DNA from: Streptomyces sp. CB02414
GTDB taxonomy: Bacteria > Actinomycetota > Actinomycetes > Streptomycetales > Streptomycetaceae
DNA: 64,000 nt
Direction of reading: 5' to 3'
Assembly: GCF_001905385.1 (NCBI RefSeq)
Contig: NZ_LIPF01000011.1
Coordinates: 186,001 to 250,000 of the forward strand
Under the pieces are notes generated by a model. That model had not been told where the DNA came from and ran no database searches. It saw nothing but the letters and a program-made list of their open reading frames with translations. Every line of letters begins with the position of its first letter. Within the stretch, counting starts at the first letter, position 1. Positions 51,985 through 61,661 of this stretch are shown here, piece by piece. A program made the translations under genes and the position numbers.

Positions 51985-53474
51985 AGCGACGGTGCCTCCT
52001 CGATCAGCGGGTGGCCCCACTTTTCCACGAAGGCGGCCTCGACGGCGGCGCCGACCTTGTAGAGCCGGTCGTCCTTCATGGCGGGGGCGATGATCTGCAG
52101 ACCCACCGGCAGGTTGTCCTCCGGCGCGAGGCCGCAGGGCAGCGACATGGCCGCGTTGCCCGCCAGGTTGGTGGGGATGGTGCACAGGTCGGCCAGGTAC
52201 ATCGCCATCGGGTCGTCGGCGCGCTCGCCGATCGCGAAGGCGGTGGTCGGGGTCGTCGGGGAGACGATCACGTCGACCTGTTCGAAGGCCCGCTCGAACT
52301 CCTGCTTGATGAGGGTGCGGACCTTCTGGGCGCTGCCGTAGTACGCGTCGTAGTAGCCGCTCGACAGGGCGTACGTGCCGAGCATGACGCGGCGCTTGAC
52401 CTCGGGGCCGAAGCCGGCCTCGCGGGTCAGGGAGGTGACCTCCTCGGCGGAGTGCGTGCCGTCGTCGCCGGTACGGAGGCCGTAGCGCAGGCCGTCGAAG
52501 CGGGCGAGGTTGGAGGAGCACTCGGAGGGGGCGATCAGGTAGTACGCGGAGAGCGCGAGGTCGAAGGACGGGCAGTCCAGTTCGACGACCTCGGCGCCCA
52601 GCTCCTTCAGGAGCTCGACGGACTCGTCGAAGCGCTGGACGACACCGGCCTGGTAGCCCTCGCCGCGGAACTGCTTGACGACGCCGACGCGCATGCCCCG
52701 CACGCTGCCGTTGCGGGCCGCCTCGACGACCGCGGGGACCGGCGCGTCGATCGACGTGGAGTCCATCGGGTCGTGCCCGGCGATCACCTCGTGCAGCAGG
52801 GCCGCGTCCAGGACCGTGCGGGCGCAGGGGCCGCCCTGGTCGAGGGAGGAGGAGAAGGCCACCATGCCGTAGCGGGAGACGCCGCCGTACGTCGGCTTGA
52901 CGCCGACCGTGCCGGTGACGGCCGCGGGCTGGCGGATGGAGCCGCCGGTGTCGGTACCGATCGCGAGCGGCGCCTGGAAGGCGGCGAGGGCGGCGGAGGA
53001 GCCGCCGCCGGAACCGCCGGGGATCTTGGTGAGGTCCCACGGGTTGCCGGTCGGGCCGTACGCGCTGTTCTCCGTCGAGGACCCCATGGCGAACTCGTCC
53101 ATGTTGGTCTTGCCGAGGATGACGACGTCGGCGGCCTTGAGGCGCTTGGTGACAGTCGCGTCGTACGGCGGGAGCCAGCCCTCGAGGATCTTGGAGCCGA
53201 CGGTGGTCGGGATGCCCTCGGTGGTGAAGATGTCCTTCAGCGCGAGGGGGACGCCGGCCAGCGGGCCGAGCTTCTCGCCGCGCTCGCGCTTGGCGTCCAC
53301 GGCGCGGGCCTGGGCCAGGGCGCCCTCGCGGTCGACGTGCAGGAAGGCGTGCACCTTCTCGTCGACGGCCTCGATACGGGCCAGGTGGGCCTCGGTGACC
53401 TCGACCGCGGTCAGCTCGCCGGAGGCGATCTTCGCGGCGATCTCGGCCGCGGTGAGCTTGATGATGTCGCTCAT
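51981..53474 (-). CDS. gatA: aspartyl/glutamyl-tRNA amidotransferase subunit A
   Basis: A 497-residue amidase-signature enzyme that releases ammonia from glutamine for GatB. The Ser-cisSer-Lys triad is in place: Lys in LALKDIFTTEG and the Ser pair in IPGGSGGGSSAALAAF / DTGGSIRQPAA. It lies 5 bp after gatC and overlaps the small gene. Confidence 0.96.
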   Translation of the reverse strand: MSDIIKLTAAEIAAKIASGELTAVEVTEAHLARIEAVDEKVHAFLHVDREGALAQARAVDAKRERGEKLGPLAGVPLALKDIFTTEGIPTTVGSKILEGWLPPYDATVTKRLKAADVVILGKTNMDEFAMGSSTENSAYGPTGNPWDLTKIPGGSGGGSSAALAAFQAPLAIGTDTGGSIRQPAAVTGTVGVKPTYGGVSRYGMVAFSSSLDQGGPCARTVLDAALLHEVIAGHDPMDSTSIDAPVPAVVEAARNGSVRGMRVGVVKQFRGEGYQAGVVQRFDESVELLKELGAEVVELDCPSFDLALSAYYLIAPSECSSNLARFDGLRYGLRTGDDGTHSAEEVTSLTREAGFGPEVKRRVMLGTYALSSGYYDAYYGSAQKVRTLIKQEFERAFEQVDVIVSPTTPTTAFAIGERADDPMAMYLADLCTIPTNLAGNAAMSLPCGLAPEDNLPVGLQIIAPAMKDDRLYKVGAAVEAAFVEKWGHPLIEEAPSL

Positions 53475-53479
53475 GGCGG

Positions 53480-53776
53480 TTACTCCTCCCCCAGGATCTG
53501 CGGCACCTTGAAACGCTGCTGCTCCTGGGCCGGGGCGCCGGAGAGCGCCTGCTCGGGCGTGAGCGACGGACGGACCTCGTCCGGCCGCATGACGTTCGTC
53601 AGCGGGAGCGGGTGCGAGGTCGGCGGTACGTCTTGGTCGGCGACCTCACTGACGCGGGCGACCGCGCCGATGATGTCGTCCAGCTGTCCCGCGAAGTGCT
53701 CGAGCTCTTCGGGCTTCAGCTCCAGACGCGCCAGCCGGGCGAGGTGGGCGACCTCCTCGCGCGTGATGCCAGGCAT
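53480..53776 (-). CDS. gatC: aspartyl/glutamyl-tRNA amidotransferase subunit C
   Basis: A 98-residue GatC, the belt subunit that holds GatA and GatB: MPGITREEVAHLARLARLELKPEELEHFAGQLDDIIGAVARVSEV. ATG 53776 with GAGGAAC upstream is chosen. First gene of the gat operon; the promoter lies in 53777-53880. Confidence 0.95.
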   Translation of the reverse strand: MPGITREEVAHLARLARLELKPEELEHFAGQLDDIIGAVARVSEVADQDVPPTSHPLPLTNVMRPDEVRPSLTPEQALSGAPAQEQQRFKVPQILGEE

Positions 53777-54015
53777 GCAGCGTTCCTCTGGGGTGAGTGT
53801 GTGGTTGGGGCAAATCGGCTTTGGCAAGTCGGTTTGGCCCAATCCTATGGGGCGCCGCCCCGTGCCCGTGAAACGGTTTCCCCCACCACCCGCTCAGGCA
53901 CGTCGCGCGTCCCGGGTCCCGCGCGGGCGCCGGGGCACACGCGAGGACGGAAGGCCACGCGCGGCGAGCGCCGCGGGCTGCCGTGCTCCGGGCGCCCCGG
54001 AGCCGGCGCGGAACG

Positions 54016-56328
54016 TCAGCCGACCCGGCCAGGGTCGTCCCCCGCTGCGGCGGGGAGCGCGGCGGCCGGGCGTTGCCAGCCGCGGGCGCCGCGGGCCAGC
54101 AGCCAGGCGGTGGTCTCCTCCGGCGGCATCGCGGCGGCGACCAGCCAGCCCTGTACGGCGTCGCAGCCGAGGTCGCGCAGGCGTTCCCAGGTCTCGTCGT
54201 CCTCCACGCCCTCGGCGACGACCAGCAGGCCGAGGGAGTGCGCGAGGTCGACGGTGCAGCGCACGATCTCGGCGTCCTCGGCGTCGACGGCCAGCCGGGC
54301 CACGAAGGAACGGTCGATCTTCAGCTCGCTGACCGGCAGACGGCGCAGGTGGACGAGGGAGGAGTAACCGGTGCCGAAGTCGTCCAGCGACATCTTGACG
54401 CCGTGCCCGGTCAGGGCGTTGAGGGTGTCTGCGGCGCGCTGCGGGTCCTCCAGGAGGACGTGCTCGGTGATCTCCAGTTGGAGCGCTCCCGCCGGGACGC
54501 CGTGCCGGGCCAGCCGGGCGGCGACCGAGCCGGCGAAGCCGGGGGTGTGCACGTCGCGCGGGGAGACGTTGACCGCGACGGGCACGAACAGACCCTGGGA
54601 GCGCCAGTGGGCGACCTGTTCGAGCGCCGTCTCCAGTACGTACTCGGTGAGATGGGGCATCAGCCCGGACGACTCCGCGATCGCTATGAACTCGTCCGGC
54701 GGCACCTTGCCCCGCTCCGGGTGCACCCACCGCACCAGCGCCTCCAGGCCGGCCACGTGTCCGTCGAAGCGGACCTTGGGCTGGTAGTGCAGCTGCACCT
54801 CGTGGGCGTCCAGGGCGCGGCGCAGGTCGCCGAGGAGGCCGAGCCGGTCCGGGGTGTTGGAGTCCCGCTTGGACTCGTAGACCTCCACGCCCGTGCGGTC
54901 CCGCTTCGCCTGGTACATCGCCACGTCCGCGCGGCGCAGCAGCCCCTCGGCGTCCAGCGCGTGGTCGGGGAAGACGGCGACACCGGCGCTGGCCTCCAGG
55001 ACGAGGGTGAGCCCGTCCAGGTCCATCGGGGAGCTGAGCGCGCCGACCAGCCCCCGGGCGATCCGGGTCGCCGACGTGGTCGAGTCGGCGACGGGCAGTA
55101 AGACGGCGAACTCGTCGCCGCCGAGCCGCGCGGCCTCCGCCCCGCGCGGCAGGGCCTGCCGCAGCCGGTCGGCGGTCTGCAGCAGCAGCCGGTCGCCGGC
55201 GAGGTGTCCGAGGGTGTCGTTGACCGAGCGGAAGCGGTCGAGGTCGATCAGCATCAGGGCGGCGCGGGCGCCGATGCGCTCGGCGTCGTCCAGTGCGGTC
55301 CAGGTTCGCTCCAGCAGCCACTGCCGGTTGGGCAGGCCGGTGAGCGGGTCGCGCAGCTGCTCCTCGGCGCGGGCGCGGGCGATCCACAGGGTGTAGTCGA
55401 GCGCGATCAGCGGGATGGCGAACAGCGGCAGCAGCAGCGGCTTGGCGTCGGCCACCACGCAGACCAGCGGGGCGATGCCGAGCAGGGCCACGGCGACCAG
55501 GCCCTGTCTGACCAGGGCGGTGCGGGCGACGGTGGGCAGACCGGCCCGCGGCGTCTGCAGGTACCACAGCAGGGCTCGGGTGACGGCGAGGTAGGCGACG
55601 GCGACGAGCACCACCTTGGGCGCCGCGTACACCCCCCAGGTGTTCGGGTCCCAGGGTTCCTCCACGGACGGGACGGAGCCGCAGACACCGAGCAGCATCG
55701 CCCCCGCGGCGATACCGAGGATGTCCACCGCGCCGTGCAGGACGCCGTGCCGCCAGCGCCCCCGCCGGGCTATGCCGACCAGGACGACGACGGTGAGGCT
55801 GACCATGCCGGCCGGAACCCAGCCGTACAGCAGCAGGACGGCGAGGGTGAGGGCGGCGCCGGAACCGGTGCCGCCCCACCAGCGGGAGCGGCCGAGCATG
55901 ACCAGGTGGCCGACGACGATGCCGGTCAGCACGGCCAGCGCCCAGCCGGCGGTGCCGGACGGGAAGAGCGCGTGGCCGCCGGTGAACGCCCGGTAGAAAC
56001 CGGCGCCCAGCACGAAGGCGGCGGCCGCGACGACCGCCGAGGGCAACGCGGGCCAGGACAGGTGCCGTTCGCCGCCGTCCGGGTCGGGGCCGGTGAGCGG
56101 CGGGGCGGAGCCGGGGCCGTGGCCGGGGTTCAGGGACGCCGGGCCGTGGCCGTCGGACGACCACGCCCGGCCGTGGCCGGGCGACGACGGCGCGGAGGCA
56201 CGGGCGTCCCCCGCGGGGCGGGGTGCCCCACCGCCTCGCTGCCCGAACCACCGGCTCACGGGCCCCGCGCCCACCATGCGGCGCAGGCGCAGCCGTGAGC
56301 CCTCGGCGGCGCTCTCGGTCGGTTCCAT
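54016..56328 (-). CDS. rmdB: RmdB-like membrane GGDEF-EAL protein
   Basis: About 770 residues. About six membrane helices follow a disordered N-terminus; then a GGDEF domain (ARLGGDEFAVLLP) and an EAL domain. The EAL catalytic set is complete: EALVRWVHPERG, EITEHVLLED, DDFGTGYSS, LKIDRSFVARL and AEGVEDDE. The I-site position is RGAE instead of RxxD, so cyclase feedback inhibition is probably lost. RmdB of S. coelicolor is a c-di-GMP phosphodiesterase that affects development, and the gene position next to ligA matches it. Confidence 0.88.
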   Translation of the reverse strand: MEPTESAAEGSRLRLRRMVGAGPVSRWFGQRGGGAPRPAGDARASAPSSPGHGRAWSSDGHGPASLNPGHGPGSAPPLTGPDPDGGERHLSWPALPSAVVAAAAFVLGAGFYRAFTGGHALFPSGTAGWALAVLTGIVVGHLVMLGRSRWWGGTGSGAALTLAVLLLYGWVPAGMVSLTVVVLVGIARRGRWRHGVLHGAVDILGIAAGAMLLGVCGSVPSVEEPWDPNTWGVYAAPKVVLVAVAYLAVTRALLWYLQTPRAGLPTVARTALVRQGLVAVALLGIAPLVCVVADAKPLLLPLFAIPLIALDYTLWIARARAEEQLRDPLTGLPNRQWLLERTWTALDDAERIGARAALMLIDLDRFRSVNDTLGHLAGDRLLLQTADRLRQALPRGAEAARLGGDEFAVLLPVADSTTSATRIARGLVGALSSPMDLDGLTLVLEASAGVAVFPDHALDAEGLLRRADVAMYQAKRDRTGVEVYESKRDSNTPDRLGLLGDLRRALDAHEVQLHYQPKVRFDGHVAGLEALVRWVHPERGKVPPDEFIAIAESSGLMPHLTEYVLETALEQVAHWRSQGLFVPVAVNVSPRDVHTPGFAGSVAARLARHGVPAGALQLEITEHVLLEDPQRAADTLNALTGHGVKMSLDDFGTGYSSLVHLRRLPVSELKIDRSFVARLAVDAEDAEIVRCTVDLAHSLGLLVVAEGVEDDETWERLRDLGCDAVQGWLVAAAMPPEETTAWLLARGARGWQRPAAALPAAAGDDPGRVG

Positions 56329-56411
56329 TCCCGTCCCTCTCACAGCCGGCGGTGCCCACGCCACGCGGCCCCCGCCTCGACCACCCTCAACGGCTCCGCG
56401 TTGGAAAACCC

Positions 56412-56438
56412 TTCCCCTGCCCCTCAGGAGCAGGGGAA
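56412..56438 (-). terminator. possible terminator after ligA
   Basis: TTCCCCTGC (56412-56420) pairs with GCAGGGGAA (56430-56438), with a further CCT/AGG match in the loop; GGGTTTTCC follows on the minus strand. It lies about 150 bp after the ligA stop. Confidence 0.55.
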
Positions 56439-56586
56439 TGCCCCGACCGCAGCTGGGCACGGCGGGCGCACACCTCAACAGTAGGCCGCGGAAGGCTTCC
56501 AGGGGCACCGGTCGTCGACGGTTGCCCGAATGCGACCCGGCCTCCCGTATGCATCTGGTATGCGCCGATCGGGTGGCCTTCAACCG

Positions 56587-58782
56587 CTATTCCTCGGCCG
56601 AAAGCGCGACTTCGGCCGCCGCTTCGGGTCCCTGCTCCAGCAGGACGGTGAAACCGTCCTCGTTCAGAACCGGCACCTTCGCTTGCATGGCCTTGTCGTA
56701 CTTGGACCCTGGATTGTCACCGACCACCACGAACGAGGTCTTCTTGGAGACCGATCCGGTCACCTTGGCGCCTCTGCTCTGCAGGGCGTCCTTCGCTCCG
56801 TCCCGGGTGAAGTTCTCCAGGGTGCCGGTGACGACGACGGTCAGTCCCTCCAGCGGGCGCGGGCCCTCGTCCTCGCCGGTCGACTGCTCCTCCAGCGGAA
56901 CTCCGGCCGCCTTCCACTTGCGGACGATCTCGCGGTGCCAGTCCTCGGCGAACCACTCCTTGACCGCGGCGGCGATGGTGCCGCCCACTCCGTCCGCGAG
57001 CGCCAGCTCCTCCTCGGTGGCCTGCTCGATCCGGTCGATGGAGCGGAACTCCCGGGCCAGCGCCTGGGCGGCGACCGGACCCACGTACCGGATGGAGAGG
57101 CCGTTGATGAAGCGGGCCAGCGGACGGGTCTTGGCCTCCTCGATGTACTTGAGCAGGGCGAGGGTGTTCTTCTTCGGCTCGCCCTCCTTGTTGGCGAAGA
57201 CCGTGGCGATCTTCTCCTCGCCTGTCTTGGGGTCGCGCTTGGGCAGTCCGCTGTCCGGGTCGAGGACGTACGCCTTGATGGGCAGCAGTTTCTCGACGGT
57301 GAGGTCGAAGAGGTCGCCCTCGTCCACCAGCGGCGGGTCGGCCGGCTCCAGCGGCCCGGTCAGCGCGGCCGCCACGACACCGCCGAAGTGTTCGATGTCC
57401 AGGCACGCACGGCCGGCGAGGTAGGCGACGCGCTCGCGCAACTGCGCCGGACAGGTACGGGCGTTGGGGCAGCGGAGGTCGATGTCGCCCTCCTTCATGG
57501 CCCGCAGCGGCGTCCCGCACTCGGGGCACTCGGCCGGCATCACGAACTCCCGCTCGCTGCCGTCCCGCAGGTCGGCGACCGGGCCGAGGATCTCCGGGAT
57601 GACGTCACCGGCCTTGCGCAGCACCACGGTGTCGCCGATGAGGACGCCCTTGGCCTTGACGACCTCCTGGTTGTGCAGCGTGGCGAACTCCACCTCGCTG
57701 CCGGCCACGGTGACCGGTTCGACCTGCGCGTACGGGGTGACGCGGCCGGTGCGGCCCACACCGACCTTGATGTCGACGAGCTTGGTGTTGACCTCCTCCG
57801 GCGCGTACTTGTACGCGATGGCCCAGCGGGGCGCGCGGGCCGTGGAGCCGAGGCGTCCCTGGAGGCGGATCTCGTCGAGCTTGACGACGACGCCGTCGAT
57901 CTCGTGGGCCACGGAGTGCCGGTTCTCGCCGTAGTACGCGATGAACTCGCGTACGCCGTCGAGGCCGTCGACCACCCTGTTGTGCGGGGAGGTGGGCAGG
58001 CCCCAGGTCTTGAGCAGGTCGTAGGCCTGGGAGAGGCGGGTCATGCCCTTGAAGCCCTCCAGGACGCCGATGCCGTGGACCACCATGTGCAGCGGGCGGG
58101 TGGCGGTGACGCGGGGGTCCTTCTGGCGCAGTGAACCGGCGGCCGCGTTGCGCGGGTTGGCGAAGGGCTTGTCCCCCGCCTCGTTCAACCGGGCGTTGAG
58201 CTCCTGGAACTTCTCCATCGGGAAGTAGACCTCGCCGCGGATCTCCACGAGGTCGGGGACCTCGTCGCCCTTCAGGCGCTCCGGGATCTCGGCGATGGTG
58301 CGGACGTTGGGGGTGATGTCCTCGCCGGTGCGGCCGTCGCCGCGGGTGGCGGCGCGGACGAGGCGGCCGCGCTCGTAGGTGAGGTTGACGGCGAGTCCGT
58401 CCACCTTCAGCTCGCACAGGAAGTGGTACTCCTGCTCGCCCAGCTCCTTGGCGATGCGCTCGGTCCAGGCGGCCATCTCCTCGTCGTTGAAGGTGTTGTC
58501 GAGGGAGAGCATGCGGGAGCGGTGCTCGACGGCCGTGAACTCCGTCTCGTAGGACCCGGCGACCTTCTGGGTCGGCGAGTCCGGGGTGCGCAGCTCCGGG
58601 TACCGCTCCTCCAGCTCCTCCAGGGATCGCAGCAGCCGGTCGAAGTCCGCGTCGCTGACGACGGGGGCGTCGTTCACGTAGTACCGGAAGCGGTGCTCCT
58701 CGATCTGCTCAGCGAGCTGCACGTGCTTCTCGCGCGCCTCGGCGGGCACGTTCGTCGTCTCCGCTTGCTTGTCGCCGGCCAC
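56587..58782 (-). CDS. ligA: NAD-dependent DNA ligase
   Basis: A 731-residue LigA. Domains in order: Ia, adenylation with the active-site Lys in LCELKVDGLAVNL, OB fold, a Cys4 zinc finger (CPECGTPLRAMKEGDIDLRCPNARTCPAQL), HhH and a BRCT domain (LEGLTVVVTGTLENFTRDGAKDALQSRGAKVTGSVSKKTSFVVVG). It joins Okazaki fragments. GTG 58782 follows GGGAGG by about 8 nt. Confidence 0.97.
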   Translation of the reverse strand: MAGDKQAETTNVPAEAREKHVQLAEQIEEHRFRYYVNDAPVVSDADFDRLLRSLEELEERYPELRTPDSPTQKVAGSYETEFTAVEHRSRMLSLDNTFNDEEMAAWTERIAKELGEQEYHFLCELKVDGLAVNLTYERGRLVRAATRGDGRTGEDITPNVRTIAEIPERLKGDEVPDLVEIRGEVYFPMEKFQELNARLNEAGDKPFANPRNAAAGSLRQKDPRVTATRPLHMVVHGIGVLEGFKGMTRLSQAYDLLKTWGLPTSPHNRVVDGLDGVREFIAYYGENRHSVAHEIDGVVVKLDEIRLQGRLGSTARAPRWAIAYKYAPEEVNTKLVDIKVGVGRTGRVTPYAQVEPVTVAGSEVEFATLHNQEVVKAKGVLIGDTVVLRKAGDVIPEILGPVADLRDGSEREFVMPAECPECGTPLRAMKEGDIDLRCPNARTCPAQLRERVAYLAGRACLDIEHFGGVVAAALTGPLEPADPPLVDEGDLFDLTVEKLLPIKAYVLDPDSGLPKRDPKTGEEKIATVFANKEGEPKKNTLALLKYIEEAKTRPLARFINGLSIRYVGPVAAQALAREFRSIDRIEQATEEELALADGVGGTIAAAVKEWFAEDWHREIVRKWKAAGVPLEEQSTGEDEGPRPLEGLTVVVTGTLENFTRDGAKDALQSRGAKVTGSVSKKTSFVVVGDNPGSKYDKAMQAKVPVLNEDGFTVLLEQGPEAAAEVALSAEE

Positions 58783-58797
58783 CGTGTTGTCCTCCCG

Positions 58798-59799
58798 TTA
58801 CTCTGGGTTGTCCGCGAGGGATCTCGCCGCCCGGACGCAGTGAGCGAGGGCCCGGCGGGCGTACTCGGGGGACGCGCCCGCGAGTCCGCACGACGGCGTG
58901 ACGGTGACCGCCTCCGCGAGAAGCCCCGGATGCAGCCCCAGCCTGCGCCACAGCGTTCTGACACCCATGACGCTACCGGCAGGGTCTGACAATGCGGTGT
59001 CCGTGCCCGGGATGACACCGGCGAACAGGCGGGTACCGCCCTCGACCGCCTCGCCGATCGCCTCGTCGTCACGCTCGGTGAGGAGCGAGAAGTCGAAGGA
59101 GACGCCGGCGACGCCCGCCCGGCGCAGCAGGGCGAAGGGCACGTCGGGGGCGCAGGAGTGGACGACGACCGGGCCGTCGGCGTGGACGGCGACGAGGTCG
59201 CGGAGAGCGGATTCGACGGCCTGCCGGTCGACGGCGCGGTGGGTGCGGTAGCCGCTGGCGGTGCGCACCCGGCCGCGCAGCACGGCGGTGAGGGACGGCT
59301 CGTCGAGCTGGAGGACGACGCGGGCGCCGGGCACTCTGCGCCGTACCTCCGCCAGGTGGAGGCGCAGGCCCTCGGCGAGCGAGGCGGCGAGGTCGCGGCA
59401 GGCGCCGGCGTCGGAGAGGACGGCCTCGCCGTTGCGCAGTTCCAGGGCGGCGGCGAGGGTCCAGGGGCCGACGGCCTGGACCTTGAGCGGGCCCTCGTAG
59501 CCCTGGGTGAACTCCTCCAGGGCGTCGAGGTCCTCCCCGAGCCAGGAGCGGGCCCGTTTGGTGTCCCGGCCGGGGTGGTCCCCGAGGCGCCAGCCGCTGG
59601 GCTCCACGCGCGCGTACAGCTCGACGAGCAGGCCGGCGGTGCGGCCGATCATGTCGGCGCCGGGGCCGCGGGCGGGCAGTTCGGGGAGGAAGGGGAAGGC
59701 CTCGAAGGTGCCGGTGCTGGTTTTCGCGGCCTCGCGGGCGTCCTGGCCCGGCAGGGAGCCGATGCCGGTGGCGGGGCCGAAGCGCGGATTGTCGTTCAC
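58798..59799 (-). CDS. MetE C-terminal-like protein (methionine synthase-type barrel)
   Basis: A 333-residue single-barrel protein like the C-terminal half of cobalamin-independent methionine synthase: TGIGSLPGQDAREAAK at the start, LQLDEPSLT, VVVHSCAPDVP (zinc His and Cys) and VTPSCGLAGASPEYA (second zinc Cys). Whether it makes methionine or another thiol methyl transfer is unknown, since the N-terminal folate half is absent. GTG start at 59799. It lies 15 bp upstream of ligA. Confidence 0.85.
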   Translation of the reverse strand: MNDNPRFGPATGIGSLPGQDAREAAKTSTGTFEAFPFLPELPARGPGADMIGRTAGLLVELYARVEPSGWRLGDHPGRDTKRARSWLGEDLDALEEFTQGYEGPLKVQAVGPWTLAAALELRNGEAVLSDAGACRDLAASLAEGLRLHLAEVRRRVPGARVVLQLDEPSLTAVLRGRVRTASGYRTHRAVDRQAVESALRDLVAVHADGPVVVHSCAPDVPFALLRRAGVAGVSFDFSLLTERDDEAIGEAVEGGTRLFAGVIPGTDTALSDPAGSVMGVRTLWRRLGLHPGLLAEAVTVTPSCGLAGASPEYARRALAHCVRAARSLADNPE

Positions 59800-59864
59800 A
59801 GGGGGAAGCGTACGCAGGGTGGTGGGAGGGGGTTTCGCCCCCGCCGCCCCTGCCCTTCCCGTCC

Positions 59865-59940
59865 CCGGGGGCTGCGCCCCCGGACCCCCGCTTCGGCCTG
59901 GACGGCCTCGTCCTCAAACGCCGGACGGGCTGGAAGACCG
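59865..59940 (-). repeat. dispersed repeat, copy C
   Basis: Read on the minus strand: CGGTCTTCCAGCCCGTCCGG, GCGTTTGAGGACGAGGCCGT, CCAGGCCGAAGCGGGGGTCC and the hairpin CCGGGGGC-GCA-GCCCCCGG. Same module order as copies A and B. It lies just after the SDR gene, which it may terminate. Confidence 0.8.
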
Positions 59941-59944
59941 GTAC

Positions 59945-60634
59945 TTACCGTCCCGGGCGCACCGTCAGGTCGTTGACCTCCGCGTCCCTCGGGAGGTCCA
60001 GGGCCATGAGGATGGTCGTGGCGACCGACTCGGGGTCGATCCACCGCGCCGGGTCGTACTCCTTGCCCTCCTGCCGGTGGACCTTGGCCTGCATGGGGCT
60101 GGCGGTGCGGCCGGGGTAGACGGAGGTGACGCGGACGCCGTTGGCGTGCTCCTCGTGGCGGAGGGAGTCGGCGAGGGCCTTCAGGCCGTGCTTGGAGGCG
60201 GCGTACGCGGACCAGCCGGCGTGGGCGTTGAGGCCGGAACCGGAGTTCACGAACAGCACGTGGCCCTGGGCGACGCGGAGCTGGGGCAGGAAGAGGCGGG
60301 TCAGCTCGGCGGGGGCGACCAGGTTGACGTTGAGCTGGCCCCGCCAGGTCTTCGGGGTGAGGTCGCCCACCGGGCCGAGGTCGACGACGCCGGCGATGTG
60401 CAGCAGGGAGTCCACGCGGTCGGGCAGCGTCTGGTGGGAGAAGGCCCAGGAGAGCTTGTCCGGGTCCGCCAGGTCGCCGACCAGCGTCCTCGCACCGGGG
60501 AGCGCCGCCGCCAGTTCCTTCGCGCGGCCCGCGTCGCGCGCGTGGAGCACGATCTCGTCGCCGCGTTCGTGCAGGCGGCGGGCGACGGCCGCGCCGATGC
60601 CGGAGCCCGCTCCGGTGATCACATGTGTAGCCAT
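59945..60634 (-). CDS. short-chain dehydrogenase/reductase
   Basis: A 229-residue SDR: coenzyme motif TGAGSGIGAAVA, NAG-like region LHIAGVVDLGPVG, catalytic Ser in VNSGSGL and YxxxK in WSAYAASKHGLKAL. Substrate unknown. ATG 60634 is used; ATG 60643 is in frame. It is 27 bp from the LOG gene. Confidence 0.92.
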   Translation of the reverse strand: MATHVITGAGSGIGAAVARRLHERGDEIVLHARDAGRAKELAAALPGARTLVGDLADPDKLSWAFSHQTLPDRVDSLLHIAGVVDLGPVGDLTPKTWRGQLNVNLVAPAELTRLFLPQLRVAQGHVLFVNSGSGLNAHAGWSAYAASKHGLKALADSLRHEEHANGVRVTSVYPGRTASPMQAKVHRQEGKEYDPARWIDPESVATTILMALDLPRDAEVNDLTVRPGR

Positions 60635-60661
60635 GCCCGCCATGCTCGCATCACCGGCGCC

Positions 60662-61201
60662 TCACTCGATGCCCTGGCTCTCCTCCAGGTAGGCGAGCGC
60701 GCCGACCGGCTCCTCGGCGAAGAACACCAGCTCGGTGAGGGAGCGGGGCAGGAAGCCCTCGTCCTCCATGCGGCGGAACTGCTCCTTGAGGCCGTCGTAG
60801 AAGCCCGCCGTGTTGAGCAGGACGACGGGCTTGTCGGTGTGCCCGTGCTTCTTCAGCTCCAGGATCTCGGTGGCCTCGTCCAGCGTGCCGGTGCCGCCCA
60901 CCATGATCACTACGGCGTCGGCCTTCTCCAGCAGCAGTCGCTTGCGCTCGGCGAGGTCCGGCGCGATCACCATCTCGTCGGCGCCCTCGCGCGCCTTGGC
61001 CGCCAGGAAGTCGACCGAGACCCCGAGCAGGCGTCCCCCGGCCTCCTGCACCCCGTCGGCGACGACCTTCATCAGACCGACGTCGGAGCCGCCCCAGACG
61101 AGGGTGTGACCGCCCTTGCCCAGCAGTTCGGCGAACTCCCGCGCGGGGCGCGTGTAGCGCTCGTCGAGGTCGGCGGCGGAGAGGAAGACGCAGATGTTCA
61201 T
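60662..61201 (-). CDS. LOG-family (TIGR00730) protein
   Basis: A 179-residue lysine decarboxylase-like fold. The family motif PGGxGTxxE reads VGGTGTLDEATEI here, and the first motif (VWGGSDVGLMKVVADGVQEAGG) is normal. LOG proteins release bases from nucleoside 5'-monophosphates, cytokinin riboside phosphates in some. ATG 61201 follows GGTGGAGG. Divergent from DUF427. Confidence 0.88.
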   Translation of the reverse strand: MNICVFLSAADLDERYTRPAREFAELLGKGGHTLVWGGSDVGLMKVVADGVQEAGGRLLGVSVDFLAAKAREGADEMVIAPDLAERKRLLLEKADAVVIMVGGTGTLDEATEILELKKHGHTDKPVVLLNTAGFYDGLKEQFRRMEDEGFLPRSLTELVFFAEEPVGALAYLEESQGIE

Positions 61202-61291
61202 GGCCTCCACCGTACGGCCCGGCCCGGAGGGGAAGAACCCGGCCTCCGGGCACGCTGTAGTGACGGACACCACTGCCACCAGGAGGACGAC

Positions 61292-61624
61292 GTGACCAAG
61301 GGACTCAAGGGACACCGCATCACCGTCGAGCCGAGCGACCGGCACGTGCGCGTGGTGCACGGCGACCGGGTGCTGGCGGAGAGCGACGCGGCGCTGGTGC
61401 TGCACGAGACGGGCTGTCCCGACCGGTACTACATCCCGGCCGGCGACGTGCGGACCGACCTGCTGACGCCGTCCGCCACGACCACCCACTGCCCCTTCAA
61501 GGGGGACGCGTCCTACTGGTCGCTGCCGGACGCGTCGGACCTGGTCTGGGCGTATCCGGACCCGAAGCCGGAGGTTGCGGAGATCAAGGACCACCTCTGT
61601 TTCTACGACGTCGAGGTGTCCTGA
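61292..61624 (+). CDS. DUF427 protein
   Basis: A 110-residue DUF427 protein: GHRITVEPSDRHVRVVHGDRVLAESDAALVLHETGCPDRYYIPAGDVRTDLL and THCPFKGDASYWS. GTG 61292 follows AGGAGG by 6 nt. The family is common in actinomycetes; function unknown. An upstream in-frame extension belongs to antisense sequence and is ignored. Confidence 0.9.
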   Translation: MTKGLKGHRITVEPSDRHVRVVHGDRVLAESDAALVLHETGCPDRYYIPAGDVRTDLLTPSATTTHCPFKGDASYWSLPDASDLVWAYPDPKPEVAEIKDHLCFYDVEVS

Positions 61625-61661
61625 ACGATGAATCGCCCGCCGTGCGGCAGTCTGCACAGGC

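Noticed and set aside
56547..56563. Direct repeats GTATGC-ATCTG-GTATGC between ligA and rmdB
   Set aside because: Only two short units 11 bp apart; not enough to claim an operator.
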